The notes under the pieces: model-generated
The model's input: the letters and a program-made list of their open reading frames with translations, nothing else
What the model was told of the DNA's origin: nothing
Database searches by the model: none
Shown: in pieces, positions 1 to 12,148 of the stretch
Layout of the letters: every line of letters starts with the position of its first letter
Numbering within the stretch: the stretch's first letter is position 1
Assembly (NCBI RefSeq): GCF_900055185.1
Contig: NZ_FIZX01000002.1
Coordinates: forward strand, 252,586 to 316,585
Origin: Grimontia celer
GTDB lineage: Bacteria > Pseudomonadota > Gammaproteobacteria > Enterobacterales > Vibrionaceae
Reading direction: 5' to 3'
DNA: 64,000 nt
Made by a program: the position numbers and the translations under genes

Positions 1-836
1 AAGAAGAGGCCGAAGCATTAGGTTATGTCTTGCCAAAACCTTTCGGGTTAAACGTGAGCTATATGAGCCTGGAGCAGGGCATTGCGGTGGACTCTATTGG
101 ATTTGAAGGGCTGGTTTATAAAAGCGAACCTAGCTTCCTTCTACCCAATGGAATCAATATACCGATTGCCAGAGACATGATCGACATAAGCGCTGTTCCT
201 GGGCACCAGAAGAGCGAAGTATTGTCTTTACGTGGAGACGTTTGGATTTTTCCGTTCCTCAACATTTACGGCTTGGTTGGCAAGCTGACTGGCCACTCCG
301 AAACTGACGTTACGATTAATGGAGTTAGGTTAAGTGACAAGCTCTACATTAAAAACCCTAGTCCAGAGCCGATAAATTTCAGGCTCGATCTAGATGGTGA
401 TTTATATGGTGGCGGCATTGTATTGGCCGGTGGTTATGGGAACTGGTTTGGTTTGGTAGATGCAAGCTATACCAAAACTAACCTGACCGTGATCGATGGT
501 GCGATTGATGCCTATGTGGTGTCGCCACGTGTTGGTTATGACTTTCATTCAAAGGGTGTTCCTGTGCGGCTCTGGGCTGGTGCCATGTATCAAGACGTTG
601 AGCAGTCGCTATCAGGTCATCTTTCTAGTTTGGATTTGCCATCGGGCCTTTCCGGTTTATTAGGCGCTGTGAATCAAGATGACGAGGGACGTTTCCATGT
701 TGAGCAGCGCCTGACAACACCATGGAATCCGATTATCGGCATGCAGTACCAAATCTCACCGCACCTTTACCTTATTGGTGAGGCGGGACTTGGCGACCGC
801 ACCAGTGTGTTCTTCTCTGTTGATATGCGGTACTGA
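1..836 (+). CDS. Outer-membrane beta-barrel protein, 5' end cut by window
   Basis: The reading frame is open from the first bases of the window (codons from position 3), so the true start lies upstream and only the C-terminal part, about 278 residues, is present. It is rich in alternating polar/hydrophobic strands with many Gly and aromatic residues (for example GGGIVLAGGYGNWFGLV) and ends in DMRY. A terminal aromatic is the usual signature of proteins inserted by the BAM complex. No enzyme motif is visible. It stops 8 nt before the start of a BamA/TamA-like gene, whose ribosome site (GAGGGGA) overlaps its end, so the two are probably co-transcribed. Membership of the outer membrane is inferred from composition and neighbours; the specific function is unknown. 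Confidence 0.75.
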   Translation, partial: EEAEALGYVLPKPFGLNVSYMSLEQGIAVDSIGFEGLVYKSEPSFLLPNGINIPIARDMIDISAVPGHQKSEVLSLRGDVWIFPFLNIYGLVGKLTGHSETDVTINGVRLSDKLYIKNPSPEPINFRLDLDGDLYGGGIVLAGGYGNWFGLVDASYTKTNLTVIDGAIDAYVVSPRVGYDFHSKGVPVRLWAGAMYQDVEQSLSGHLSSLDLPSGLSGLLGAVNQDDEGRFHVEQRLTTPWNPIIGMQYQISPHLYLIGEAGLGDRTSVFFSVDMRY

Positions 837-844
837 GGGGAAAC

Positions 845-1969
845 ATGAAAGTGATAACTTCTCTGGCGTTGATGGCATTGGCAGCGCCAGCTACCGCGAT
901 GGCTTCTGATACTGAACAGCAGGATTGGATAGATAAGCTTCTGACAGAGTTGGGCTCCAGCGAGACCATCAATGTTGACAATGGTATTGATTGGGGCGTG
1001 TTACCTGGGCCATTTGTGAACCCAGAGCAAGGCTTTGGTTTCGGTGTGGCGGCGGTGGGTCTGTACGCACCTTCAGATTGGGTTGAGACCACGCCGTATT
1101 CTACCGTAGCGGTGAAATCTTATGTCTCGACATCAGGCTCTTACGGTCTGGGTGTTGAAAACCGCACTTACCTGAAAGGCGATACTCTACGATTGCTCGC
1201 AGATGGCTGGATCAGCCATGCGCCAGGCTATTACTGGGGCATTGGTCGTGATGCAGCGGAAAACAGCGATAACAAAACCGAGCAACAGGCGCAGATCCTG
1301 AAGTTGTCGCCGAAGGTGTCCTATCAATTTTTGCCTGAGTCCTACATCACGGTCGGCTGGGATTTTCAACGCCTGACCAACCAGGAGTCTGATGGCCCTG
1401 TTTTGTCTGGTTCTGAATTGGAAGATGCAGTCAGTAGTGGCGCAGTGTTAGCGTTGGAATATGACAGCCGGGATTTTGAGCCAAACCCAGAGCGTGGCCG
1501 ATTGGTTAGTGCGGAATGGGTTTCTTACCGCGATGTATTTGGATCTGACTTTCACTATGACCGCATCACTCTGAATTACCGAGAGTACCAGCGTATGTCG
1601 AAAGACAGCATTCTGGCGTGGGATGTTTATGGTCAAGGCGTGACAGGTGATGTGCCTTGGTATGCCTACTCAGAGCTTGGTAGTGACAAACGTATGCGCG
1701 GCTATTACATCGGTCAGTACCGCGACCGCTATCAGCTTTCCGCACAAATGGAATGGCGACATCAGTTCAATGCCCGACACGGTATGGTGACTTGGGTGGG
1801 TGCTGGCAATATTGCGCCAGAAGCCGACGCACTGTTTGATAAAAGCTGGCTACCAACTGCAGGTATTGGCTATCGCTTTGCCTTTAAACCGCGCATTAAT
1901 GTGCGCTTTGATTTTGGTATTGGTAAAGACAGCAGCGGTTTCTATTTCCATATTAACGAAGCATTCTGA
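845..1969 (+). CDS. BamA/TamA-like surface-antigen (D15) outer-membrane protein
   Basis: A 374-residue protein with a signal peptide (MKVITSLALMALAAPATAMA). The rest reads as a 'bacterial surface antigen' barrel: DSRDFEPNPERGRLVSAEW at about residue 205 is the typical D15 strand motif, followed by alternating strands and a C-terminal Phe (HINEAF). It is much shorter than BamA (about 800 residues) or TamA (about 580) and leaves no room for several POTRA domains, so it resembles the short stand-alone D15 barrels often annotated as BamA/TamA family proteins. It lies between another barrel protein (8 nt upstream) and a DUF4056 protein (9 nt downstream). Its role in secretion or lipid transport is unproven. 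Confidence 0.85.
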   Translation: MKVITSLALMALAAPATAMASDTEQQDWIDKLLTELGSSETINVDNGIDWGVLPGPFVNPEQGFGFGVAAVGLYAPSDWVETTPYSTVAVKSYVSTSGSYGLGVENRTYLKGDTLRLLADGWISHAPGYYWGIGRDAAENSDNKTEQQAQILKLSPKVSYQFLPESYITVGWDFQRLTNQESDGPVLSGSELEDAVSSGAVLALEYDSRDFEPNPERGRLVSAEWVSYRDVFGSDFHYDRITLNYREYQRMSKDSILAWDVYGQGVTGDVPWYAYSELGSDKRMRGYYIGQYRDRYQLSAQMEWRHQFNARHGMVTWVGAGNIAPEADALFDKSWLPTAGIGYRFAFKPRINVRFDFGIGKDSSGFYFHINEAF

Positions 1970-1978
1970 ACAAAATTC

Positions 1979-3058
1979 ATGATGGTGAGCAGCGTAAAAC
2001 TTTTTGGTCGCCGCCTGTTTTTGGGTGGCCTTCTGTTAAGTGTCAGCAGCACGGTATTTGCCAATGCGCCGGTCGGTGTACGTCCTTGCTGCGCGTTTGG
2101 TAAAGATCTTAAAGCACAGGTTGGTGGTGTGCCCGTCCCCTTCTTTTCGGTGGGTAACGTGCTGGATGCCAAAGGTGTCGGCAACCACAAATACAACGAT
2201 GGCTCGCAAGGTATTTCCAGTAGTTTATTGGGGATCGGCGAAGAGCATAATGGCCTTATCTTCACTCAAAAAGGCGGTTTTATCGATACCGCCCATGTGC
2301 GTGACACTGCGGACTTTACCTATTACCTGTTTAGCGAAATCCGCCATCTCGTTGGAATAGAGGCTGAGATAACGCTACCAACTGAACTGCGGGACCGTGT
2401 GATTGTGTCGAAGCGCAATGCCGCCCAACTAAAGGCGCAGGAAAAGAATGATATCGCTGTCGATATTGCTGGTGTGATGGCTTTCCGCCTCGCCCAGTGG
2501 CACGAAATCGCCCAATGGTTTGGTTTGGTCTCCGTGGCAGGTTTTAAAGAACTGGCGTCTGCTTACTCGCCGGAAGATCTTTACTCCAACATGCTGGGTG
2601 CCAAGCTTGCGATGTCTATCCTGCGTAAAACGCCAGACTTGTCGCTGGTTGAATTTGGTAAAGCCATGGATATCGCCTTTGCGGAACGATTATCTGCGTT
2701 GGGAGCAATGCCAGAAAATGAAACTTCCAAGCGAATCGAAGCACTGGACGGAAAATGGTGGGACAGCAGTAAGCGATTGCCAGACAAATGGGTGCTGCTG
2801 CATCGCGATTATCATCTGGCTTTGTCTTTGGCACCCAATGGTGTTGATGGCGGAGAAGTGCAATCCCTGCCAACTGAGCTTGTGAACGGGAATGTACTGT
2901 CTGATTGGGCGCAGTTTGAGGTTAGGGCGGCAAGAGAAGAAAAAGCGTTTGTTGCTTTGCCAGATAGCCTTAAATCAAAAACCGTCTGGACTGAAGCAGA
3001 TTTTCAATCGCTGGCCGATTTTGCACAGATGCAAGATACAAAGGTGTATTCGCGCTAA
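1979..3058 (+). CDS. DUF4056 domain-containing exported protein
   Basis: 359 residues starting MMVSSVKLFGRRLFLGG, with a hydrophobic signal segment ending near VFANA. The mature part begins with a conserved-looking RPCCAFG motif and a GVPVPFF/VGNVLD stretch, which I recognise as DUF4056. There is no catalytic motif I can name; HEI and WHE motifs around residues 170-180 could bind metal, but this is speculation. It follows the BamA-like gene by 9 nt and is the last gene before a strong hairpin terminator, so it closes a three-gene envelope operon. The ribosome site is weak, which fits translation coupled to the upstream gene. The family assignment is from memory. Confidence 0.75.
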   Translation: MMVSSVKLFGRRLFLGGLLLSVSSTVFANAPVGVRPCCAFGKDLKAQVGGVPVPFFSVGNVLDAKGVGNHKYNDGSQGISSSLLGIGEEHNGLIFTQKGGFIDTAHVRDTADFTYYLFSEIRHLVGIEAEITLPTELRDRVIVSKRNAAQLKAQEKNDIAVDIAGVMAFRLAQWHEIAQWFGLVSVAGFKELASAYSPEDLYSNMLGAKLAMSILRKTPDLSLVEFGKAMDIAFAERLSALGAMPENETSKRIEALDGKWWDSSKRLPDKWVLLHRDYHLALSLAPNGVDGGEVQSLPTELVNGNVLSDWAQFEVRAAREEKAFVALPDSLKSKTVWTEADFQSLADFAQMQDTKVYSR

Positions 3059-3080
3059 AAGCCGGGCTTGCTCAGAATAC

Positions 3081-3108
3081 AAAAAGGCGACATAACGTCG
3101 CCTTTTTT
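3081..3108. terminator. Bidirectional rho-independent terminator
   Basis: The stem AGGCGAC/GTCGCCT with a 5-nt loop (ATAAC) is flanked by an A-run on the left and a T-run on the right. It lies between the convergent DUF4056 gene (+) and dgkA (-), so it can serve both. Confidence 0.9.
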
Positions 3109-3115
3109 GCGTTTA

Positions 3116-3475
3116 TCAGAACAGTAAAAATGAACCCCAGGTGATCACCACCAGGAGCAGTGCAATAAACACCGCCGCAGAGCCGATATCTTTGGCTCGG
3201 CCACTCAGTTCATGGCGTTCAGGGCCAATGCGATCAACGACTGCTTCAATTGCAGAATTGATCAGTTCCACAATCACCACGATAAACAAAGAGGCCACCA
3301 TCAGAAGTTGTTCTACCTGTGTGACAGGCAGAAAGAATGAAAGGGTGGTCATGACAATCAACAGAACCAATTCCTGTCGAAATGCTGCTTCATTGTTCCA
3401 TGCAGCGCGAAGTCCCTGAAAAGAATACCCGGTGGCATGCAGTATGCGCTTCAGACCAGTTGTATTGGGTTTCAT
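3116..3475 (-). CDS. dgkA: Diacylglycerol kinase
   Basis: A 119-residue integral membrane kinase that phosphorylates diacylglycerol to phosphatidate in the inner membrane, recycling the by-product of membrane-derived glucan and lipid A modification. The DgkA signature is clear: ELINSAIEAVVDRIGPE, then H-ELSGRAKDIGSAAVF, with three hydrophobic segments (about 33-50, 55-72 and 97-118). The length matches E. coli DgkA (122). The gene stands alone, convergent with the DUF4056 gene and divergent from the DUF2059 gene. Confidence 0.95.
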   Translation of the reverse strand: MKPNTTGLKRILHATGYSFQGLRAAWNNEAAFRQELVLLIVMTTLSFFLPVTQVEQLLMVASLFIVVIVELINSAIEAVVDRIGPERHELSGRAKDIGSAAVFIALLLVVITWGSFLLF

Positions 3476-3643
3476 ATGCCATATTCTCAGAGTGCTTTAA
3501 TGGGGCGTTATTTTGCGCCTGAACCCGCTAAATATCCATGCTTTTAGCTGATGATGTTCATGCGTCTTTCTACCGAAATAAGTACTAATTCGACATAAAT
3601 CCCAAAGCTGCTGTGTGTTTTTCAACCACCATCATTGATGATC

Positions 3644-3710
3644 CCTTTTCCGGCGTAAGGAAGCCGGAGTGAAAAGGAAAATTTCTCTACGCACCCGGTA
3701 AACAGGGTGC
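3644..3710 (+). other. Two consecutive hairpins in the leader of the DUF2059 gene
   Basis: The first inverted repeat (3644-3677) pairs CCTTTTCCGGC with GCCGG and AAAAGG, with a small bulge. The second (3691-3710) pairs GCACCC with GGGTGC around an 8-nt loop. Both lie 33-100 nt before the ATG at 3743, and neither is followed by a T-run, so they are not terminators. They could be a structured 5' leader or a small RNA; which is unknown. Confidence 0.5.
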
Positions 3711-3742
3711 TGCATTAAAAACCTCTATTAAGGACAAAAAAC

Positions 3743-4561
3743 ATGTTCCAACAAGCTGTAAAATGGACGCTCTATTTAATGATGTTCTGTGTTGCTGGCT
3801 TCGCTCAGGCAGCCTCAGACAAATCTCTCAATGCACTCCTTAAAGCCTCCGGCATTGAAGAAATGGTGAATCAATTCCCCGACACCGTCAAAGCCGGTAT
3901 TCTGGAAGCGCAGCAACAACAAGGTGCGCTGCCAGAGAAAGATCTGGATGCCATGATCCTCTCTGTTGATGAAACGATTGTTCCCGCCAATATTCTCGCA
4001 GGTATCCGAAAATCGCTCTCCGGCGAGTTAAACGATCAGCAAATTGCTGGTTTGATGACATGGTATGAATCGCCGCTCGGGAAATCTTTTACTGAAGCTG
4101 AGGCAAAAAGCGGGACAGAAGAAGCCTTTGCAGCAATGTCTGCAGAAGCGCCAAAGCTGATGCAAAACCAGGAGCTTATTGCTCAAGTACAGAAAATCGA
4201 CCAACTTCTGAATGCGACCAACCTTACCGTTAACTTTTTTGAGCAAGTTCAGATGGCGATATTTGCGGGCCTGATGTCCGCGCTTCAGCCTGATCTTCCG
4301 TTAGACATGAGTGAAATGAAAAAGGAACTCAATGCTGTACGTCAGCAATCCACGGCGAACGTACAACAGATGGTGCATGTCTCATTGGCCTATGCCTACA
4401 AAGATTTCAAACCAGAAGAGCGTGAGCAATACATTGCGTTCCTATCCGCGCCTGATGCGAGCCGTTTTAATCAAACAGCGTTGAAAAGCATGATGGATCA
4501 GCTTGAAGCAAGCTTTATGGGCTGGGCAAAAAGTGTCGGTGAGAAAAAGCGCGAATCTTAA
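3743..4561 (+). CDS. DUF2059 domain-containing exported protein
   Basis: 272 residues with a signal peptide (MFQQAVKWTLYLMMFCVAGFAQA). The segment around WYESPLGKSFTEAEAKSG (about residues 105-125) is the hallmark of DUF2059, an all-helical periplasmic family of unknown function, and a second similar helical stretch lies near residues 205-260. The length agrees with the two-copy forms in marine gammaproteobacteria. The ribosome site is AAGGACAAAAAAC before ATG. It is monocistronic: a structured leader precedes it and a perfect hairpin terminator follows. Confidence 0.85.
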   Translation: MFQQAVKWTLYLMMFCVAGFAQAASDKSLNALLKASGIEEMVNQFPDTVKAGILEAQQQQGALPEKDLDAMILSVDETIVPANILAGIRKSLSGELNDQQIAGLMTWYESPLGKSFTEAEAKSGTEEAFAAMSAEAPKLMQNQELIAQVQKIDQLLNATNLTVNFFEQVQMAIFAGLMSALQPDLPLDMSEMKKELNAVRQQSTANVQQMVHVSLAYAYKDFKPEEREQYIAFLSAPDASRFNQTALKSMMDQLEASFMGWAKSVGEKKRES

Positions 4562-4579
4562 CGTTCCGGCTGAAAACAA

Positions 4580-4606
4580 AAAACGCCGCTAGCGGCGTTT
4601 TCTTTT
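4580..4606 (+). terminator. Rho-independent terminator
   Basis: The perfect palindrome AACGCCGCTAGCGGCGTT (4582-4599) is flanked by A and T runs. It ends the DUF2059 gene and may also serve the minus-strand glutaredoxin-like gene. Confidence 0.9.
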
Positions 4607-4621
4607 GGCTGGAGTCAGCAG

Positions 4622-4885
4622 TTACTTAGCGAAGTTTTCTTCGAAGTACTCGATGATGTCATCAGACTCATACATCCATTCAACGGTGCCGTCGTCGTGC
4701 TCAATACGCAGACAAGGCACCATGCCCCGGCCGCCTTCACTCACCAGTTCTTGGTAAGCTTCTCGATCAGCACCCGCATCGACCAACGCCACATCAAGAT
4801 TCATCATCTTCAATGCCGCGCGGACTTTGAGGCAGAATGGGCAGTAGTTTTTGTGGTAAAGGCTGTGAGCATTTAAATCAGGCAT
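4622..4885 (-). CDS. Glutaredoxin / GST N-terminal domain protein
   Basis: Read from ATG at 4885, preceded by AAGGAAG at good spacing, this gives 87 residues beginning MPDLNAHSLYHKNYCPFC. A longer in-frame start at 4981 would overlap the upstream gene and has no ribosome site, so I reject it. The CPFC dithiol motif (C15, C18) and the thioredoxin-like order with the conserved cis-proline region (GMVPCLRI) and a DDIIEYFE helix mark a glutaredoxin-like protein of the family related to GST N-termini. It probably acts as a cytosolic glutathione-dependent disulfide reductase. It follows the SDR gene on the same strand with a gap of about 90 nt. Confidence 0.88.
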   Translation of the reverse strand: MPDLNAHSLYHKNYCPFCLKVRAALKMMNLDVALVDAGADREAYQELVSEGGRGMVPCLRIEHDDGTVEWMYESDDIIEYFEENFAK

Positions 4886-4974
4886 ACTTCTTCCTTTTTG
4901 ATTGTGAATGGTCTTGCTCGGCATAAGACCCATGTTTTTGAATATTTTATTCATTGCTAAAGTAATAAGCTTAA

Positions 4975-5682
4975 TCACCACGGAATCTCTTGTCCTTGGT
5001 AATTCAGAAAACGTCCACTGTCTTTGATTTCAAGACTTTCCAGCACTGCATAAAGTCCCTGTGCAGATTCATCCGCTGAAATGAGTGCATTGGGCCCACC
5101 CATCTCGGTTTGTACCCAACCCGGATGCAATGCGATAGCGATGATGCCTTGCGAAGACAAATCGTTGGACAGACTTTTCACGACGGAATTAAGTGCCGCT
5201 TTGGATGAGCGATAGATATATCCTCCACCTGAGGTGTTTTCCGTCATGCTGCCTACTTTGGATGAAACTGCTGCGAAGGTACCTTTGGTTGCCAAAAGGT
5301 GGGGATAAAATGCCTCTGCGATTTTGAGAGGGGCGAGGGTATTGATTTCGAGCACCTTGCGCCATTCATCCATATCCGTATTGCCAAATCCATAGCCTTT
5401 CGGGCCATAGTAGCCAGCATTATTGAGGATAAGGTCGAACTGTTTGCCAGAGAGTGATTGAGCCAATGCATCAATGGCGGCGTGGTCAGTCACATCCAGC
5501 GCGTGGATACTGAGCGATTCATACTGGGTAGCAAGTGCATTCAGGTCAGTGGCTTCGAAGGGTTGGCGGCAACAGGCATCGACATGCCAACCTGCGTCTA
5601 AATAGATTTGGGTGAGTGCGAGCCCAATACCACGGTTTGCACCCGTGATGAGCAAATATTTGGAAGAGTTGGCCATCATCAT
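4975..5682 (-). CDS. Short-chain dehydrogenase/reductase (C-factor/sniffer-like)
   Basis: 235 residues with a Rossmann nucleotide-binding motif TGANRGIG (residues 13-20), the structural NNAG motif (87-90) and the catalytic YxxxK (Y157, K161), with Ser140/141 just before. This is a classical SDR using NAD(P)H. The TGANRGIG start and the LHPGWVQTEMGG segment are typical of the C-factor/sniffer-like group of carbonyl reductases; the substrate cannot be read. It lies 65 nt after the end of lacZ on the same strand, but no functional link is evident. Confidence 0.88.
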   Translation of the reverse strand: MMMANSSKYLLITGANRGIGLALTQIYLDAGWHVDACCRQPFEATDLNALATQYESLSIHALDVTDHAAIDALAQSLSGKQFDLILNNAGYYGPKGYGFGNTDMDEWRKVLEINTLAPLKIAEAFYPHLLATKGTFAAVSSKVGSMTENTSGGGYIYRSSKAALNSVVKSLSNDLSSQGIIAIALHPGWVQTEMGGPNALISADESAQGLYAVLESLEIKDSGRFLNYQGQEIPW

Positions 5683-5747
5683 TCCCTAGGTTTGGGTATT
5701 AATGTGATGGCCATTTTAGCAAATTCTTAGGTCAACAGACTTTGCTA

Positions 5748-8864
<3,117 letters not shown>

Positions 8865-8885
8865 TCAAGGCGGGCCATGGAACGT

Positions 8886-11033
8886 TTACGATTCAACGGT
8901 AAAGGACAACAGCATGGCACTTTCTGGATCCATTACTGGCAAGCTTAGTCCAATTTGACTGAGCTGGTCGCCGTTAACGACCTGAGTTTTTTCAATCCAG
9001 ACAGGAAGATGCTTCATGGTTTTATTGAAAGCGGCAGGTACATCAACTACCTCAACACGGTAGCTTTTATCCCCGCTAAGAATTGGCATCTTCAGTCGTT
9101 GACCGAGTGCATGTTCAGGCATGGTTAATTGCACGACGGCAAGCAACACGACGCTTTCATCCATCACACCATAGATATGAGTACCGGGATCTACCGAAGG
9201 CAGAATGAAGGATGTGCCGCTATGAAGAAGCGGACGATATTGCTTGTGCAGAGCAATGTATTTAGAAAATGCCCGCAACTCGCTGTCTTCCAACCCTTGA
9301 GGGTCGAGCTCTGCGCCCATGTGTCCGAAAAGGGCGGTAATGCCGCGCAGTGACATGTCATGGCAGCGCCTTGTGGTGTGGCTGAGTCTGGGACCAATAT
9401 GACTGCCCATGACTTCCGGCGGGAAAAACAGTTGCATGCCACGCTGAATGGTTTGTCTCTCGAGAGCGTCGTTGCAGTCGGACGTCCAGAATCTATGGGT
9501 GCGTTTAAGCACTTCAAAATCCACGCGCCCACCCCCTGACGCGCAGGATTCTATCTCCACGTAGGGGTGCTTTTCGCGTAATGCGTCTATCAATCGATAA
9601 AGCGCCAGTGTTTGCCCATGGTAAGCGGCATGGCCTTGATGGGCCGATTGCACCAACTCGCGGTTCATGTCCCATTTGAGGTAGCCAATGTTGTATTCCG
9701 TCATCAGGCTATCGAGTGATGAAAGCAAGTAATCGAAAGCTTCGGGGTTTTGTAGATCGAGCAAAAACTGGCTTCTACCGGCAGGTTGCTGGTAGCCTAG
9801 TTCATCCATGCCAAGCATCCATTCCGGATGCGCGCGATACAGCGCCGAGTTTTTGCACACCATTTCCGGCTCGACCCAAAGACCAAACTCCATACCAAGC
9901 TGGTTGATGTGGTCAATGACGGGCTTAAAGCCTTCAGGATATTTTCGTTTGTCGACCTGCCAGTCACCCAAGGCACAAGTGTCATCATCCCTATCAGTAA
10001 ACCAACCATCATCCACAATAAAGCGTTCGACACCGAGCCTTGCCACTGCTGTGGCCATTTCCATAATGCGGTGTGGCTCATGGTCGAAATAGATGCCTTC
10101 CCAGGTGTTGAAATGCACCGGACGCAACTTAGGTTGCGGAAAATCTAAAATCTGATGGCGCACAAACTGGTGGAAACGCTGCATAATGCCATTCAGCCCT
10201 TCTGCACTGAATACGGCAAAAAGCTCGGGCGTTGAGAAGCTTTCGCCCGGTGCGATGGAGACTTCTCCCGGTGCGAGCAGTGCTTCAGCTTGCAAATAAC
10301 GTCGGCCATCGCTTTTCACCTGAGCTTGAACGCGATGGTTGCCGCTCCAGCCCAAATGCATTCCTATCAGATCGCCGCGCAGCTCATTAGTGTCTTTTTG
10401 TAACGCAATCAAGCCAGGAAAGTACTCGTGGGATGTGCGTCCACGACGGTTTTCCTGCACGTATCCGCCGTGCTTGAATGAAAGGCGTTGCTGGTGGAAC
10501 TCATGGGACCAACGCCCATGTAAGCTGATTAAATCAATAAAATCATCATTCACAGGAAGAGTGAGTGCGAGTCTCTGAAGCGCATATTCTGTTGTGCCAG
10601 TGTTGGTCAGTTTATGGCTGAGGGTCAGGACATCTGTGTCTTCATCAAGCGAGAGCCTTGAACAAACTTCAAGTCCGGCACGGGGGTCGCTCATGGTAAT
10701 GGTGGCGCAACTAAGGGTTGCGGTAACGGAGATAACTTCAAAGACTGGTGCCCAGTCTTTTCCGTTTCGATGCCCCTCAATGCCCGGGCTACCGAAATCA
10801 CCTCGGCCTTGCTCGGGGATCAGAGCCAGCGGAATGGCGACGTCGAGTCTGGCCTGTCCAACGGGAAGATCGAAAAGGGCACCACTGAGTGGCGCTTCTG
10901 CATCTATCTTTTTGCCCCAGTAAACGATGGCCGGAGCAGGTTGCATCATTAAGACAATGCTTGTTTTCGCTGATTGCAGATGTACATAACGTTCAGAGGC
11001 AGCACTGTTTGTCTGCACGGGCTTTTTCACCAT
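8886..11033 (-). CDS. Alpha-galactosidase, GH36
   Basis: A 715-residue cytoplasmic family GH36 enzyme releasing terminal alpha-1,6-galactose from melibiose, raffinose-type oligosaccharides or galactomannan fragments. The landmarks are FIVDDGWF in the barrel, the nucleophile Asp455 in KWDMNRE, ESCASGGGRVD, and the acid/base Asp519 in WTSDCNDALER. The length (715) matches AgaA/RafA-type tetrameric enzymes. The ribosome site GAGGGG precedes the ATG. There is no signal peptide, so substrates must be imported, presumably by the ABC transporter of this locus. It is co-directional with lacZ, 21 nt apart. Confidence 0.96.
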   Translation of the reverse strand: MVKKPVQTNSAASERYVHLQSAKTSIVLMMQPAPAIVYWGKKIDAEAPLSGALFDLPVGQARLDVAIPLALIPEQGRGDFGSPGIEGHRNGKDWAPVFEVISVTATLSCATITMSDPRAGLEVCSRLSLDEDTDVLTLSHKLTNTGTTEYALQRLALTLPVNDDFIDLISLHGRWSHEFHQQRLSFKHGGYVQENRRGRTSHEYFPGLIALQKDTNELRGDLIGMHLGWSGNHRVQAQVKSDGRRYLQAEALLAPGEVSIAPGESFSTPELFAVFSAEGLNGIMQRFHQFVRHQILDFPQPKLRPVHFNTWEGIYFDHEPHRIMEMATAVARLGVERFIVDDGWFTDRDDDTCALGDWQVDKRKYPEGFKPVIDHINQLGMEFGLWVEPEMVCKNSALYRAHPEWMLGMDELGYQQPAGRSQFLLDLQNPEAFDYLLSSLDSLMTEYNIGYLKWDMNRELVQSAHQGHAAYHGQTLALYRLIDALREKHPYVEIESCASGGGRVDFEVLKRTHRFWTSDCNDALERQTIQRGMQLFFPPEVMGSHIGPRLSHTTRRCHDMSLRGITALFGHMGAELDPQGLEDSELRAFSKYIALHKQYRPLLHSGTSFILPSVDPGTHIYGVMDESVVLLAVVQLTMPEHALGQRLKMPILSGDKSYRVEVVDVPAAFNKTMKHLPVWIEKTQVVNGDQLSQIGLSLPVMDPESAMLLSFTVES

Positions 11034-11088
11034 GAATCCATTCCCCTCATTTGGCGCTTAACGCCCAATAATTTCCGTATTCTTGACT

Positions 11089-12099
11089 CTATTCGCTTGG
11101 TTTAGCGACAGAGTTTCTTTTAATCAGTGTAGGTGTGTAATTGCCTTTTTCATCACGCATAGGCTCTTGGCTTGATAACGCGATAGCTTGCTCTGCGGCA
11201 AGTGCGGCCATTTCCTCAATCGGATAGCGCACCGATGTGAGTTTTGGGTGGAGATAGCGTGCGATAAGGCTGTCATCGAAGCCGACAACCGAGACATCTT
11301 CCGGCACGCGAAAGTCACGGTCAGTCAGCGCGGTCATTGCTCCTGCTGCCATGATGTCGTTGTAACAAAATACTGCGCTAAGGCGCGGGTTATCTGCCAT
11401 AAGTTTGGCCATCGCCCGCTCACCACCTGTTTCGTCAGGGGTATCGAATGCCATCATCACCGGATGGGTCTCATCGGTGACGCGATAGGTATTCAGCGCG
11501 TCTTCATAACCTTGCTGGCGTTGCACCGTATCTTCGATGGGGTGGCTGGAACCTATGTACGCCACATAGCGGTGGCCTTGTTCAATTAAATGTTCGGTTG
11601 CAAGGAATGCACCGCGGTAGTTATCAAGAAAGATGCAGCGGTCTTCGAGCCCGGGGATCAGACGGTTGATAAACACCATGGCACCGTGTTCTTCGGAAAA
11701 GTCGCGGAGTGTGTCGTCATCCAGCGCTTTGCTGTGCACGATAAGCGAGGCGACCTGATTCTGGATCAATGATTCAATCGCCTGCTTTTCCCTTGCCGCT
11801 TCGTGATAGCCATTGCCAATCAAGAGGTGATGACCTTGCTGGTGGGCAATGGTATCAACGTGTTTAACCAAGGAGCCAAAGAAGGGGTCGGATACATCTG
11901 CCACCACGACACCAATAGCAAGGCTTCGCTTGCTCACCAAGGTGCGTGCGGCGGCATTCGGGCGATAGCCTAAATCCCGCATGGTGCGTTTCACCAAATC
12001 GGCAGTATCCGGTTTGGTGAGCGGCGAGCCATTGATTACACGGGACACAGTGGCAACCGATACGCCGGCATGGCGCGCGACATCTTTAATGGTTGCCAT
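11089..12099 (-). CDS. LacI/GalR-family transcriptional regulator
   Basis: 336 residues. The N-terminal helix-turn-helix and hinge are canonical (IKDVARHAGVSVATVSRVIN, then the YRPNAAARTL hinge helix), followed by a periplasmic-binding-protein-like ligand domain (ADVSDPFFGSLV onward). It sits inside the minus-strand arm between the ABC ATPase gene and the alpha-galactosidase gene, so it most likely represses this locus and responds to an imported galactoside or a derivative. A matching operator is present at 13372-13385 between the two divergent arms. The inducer cannot be read from sequence. Confidence 0.95.
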   Translation of the reverse strand: MATIKDVARHAGVSVATVSRVINGSPLTKPDTADLVKRTMRDLGYRPNAAARTLVSKRSLAIGVVVADVSDPFFGSLVKHVDTIAHQQGHHLLIGNGYHEAAREKQAIESLIQNQVASLIVHSKALDDDTLRDFSEEHGAMVFINRLIPGLEDRCIFLDNYRGAFLATEHLIEQGHRYVAYIGSSHPIEDTVQRQQGYEDALNTYRVTDETHPVMMAFDTPDETGGERAMAKLMADNPRLSAVFCYNDIMAAGAMTALTDRDFRVPEDVSVVGFDDSLIARYLHPKLTSVRYPIEEMAALAAEQAIALSSQEPMRDEKGNYTPTLIKRNSVAKPSE

Positions 12100-12148
12100 G
12101 GAACTGTGCTCCCATGGTTGTGCCGGATAGCGGCATTGTCATTGTGCT

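Noticed and set aside
8876-8894. GGAACGTTTACG resembling a LacI operator between the alpha-galactosidase gene and lacZ
   Set aside because: One base short of the palindromic consensus and asymmetric; it lies partly in the coding end.
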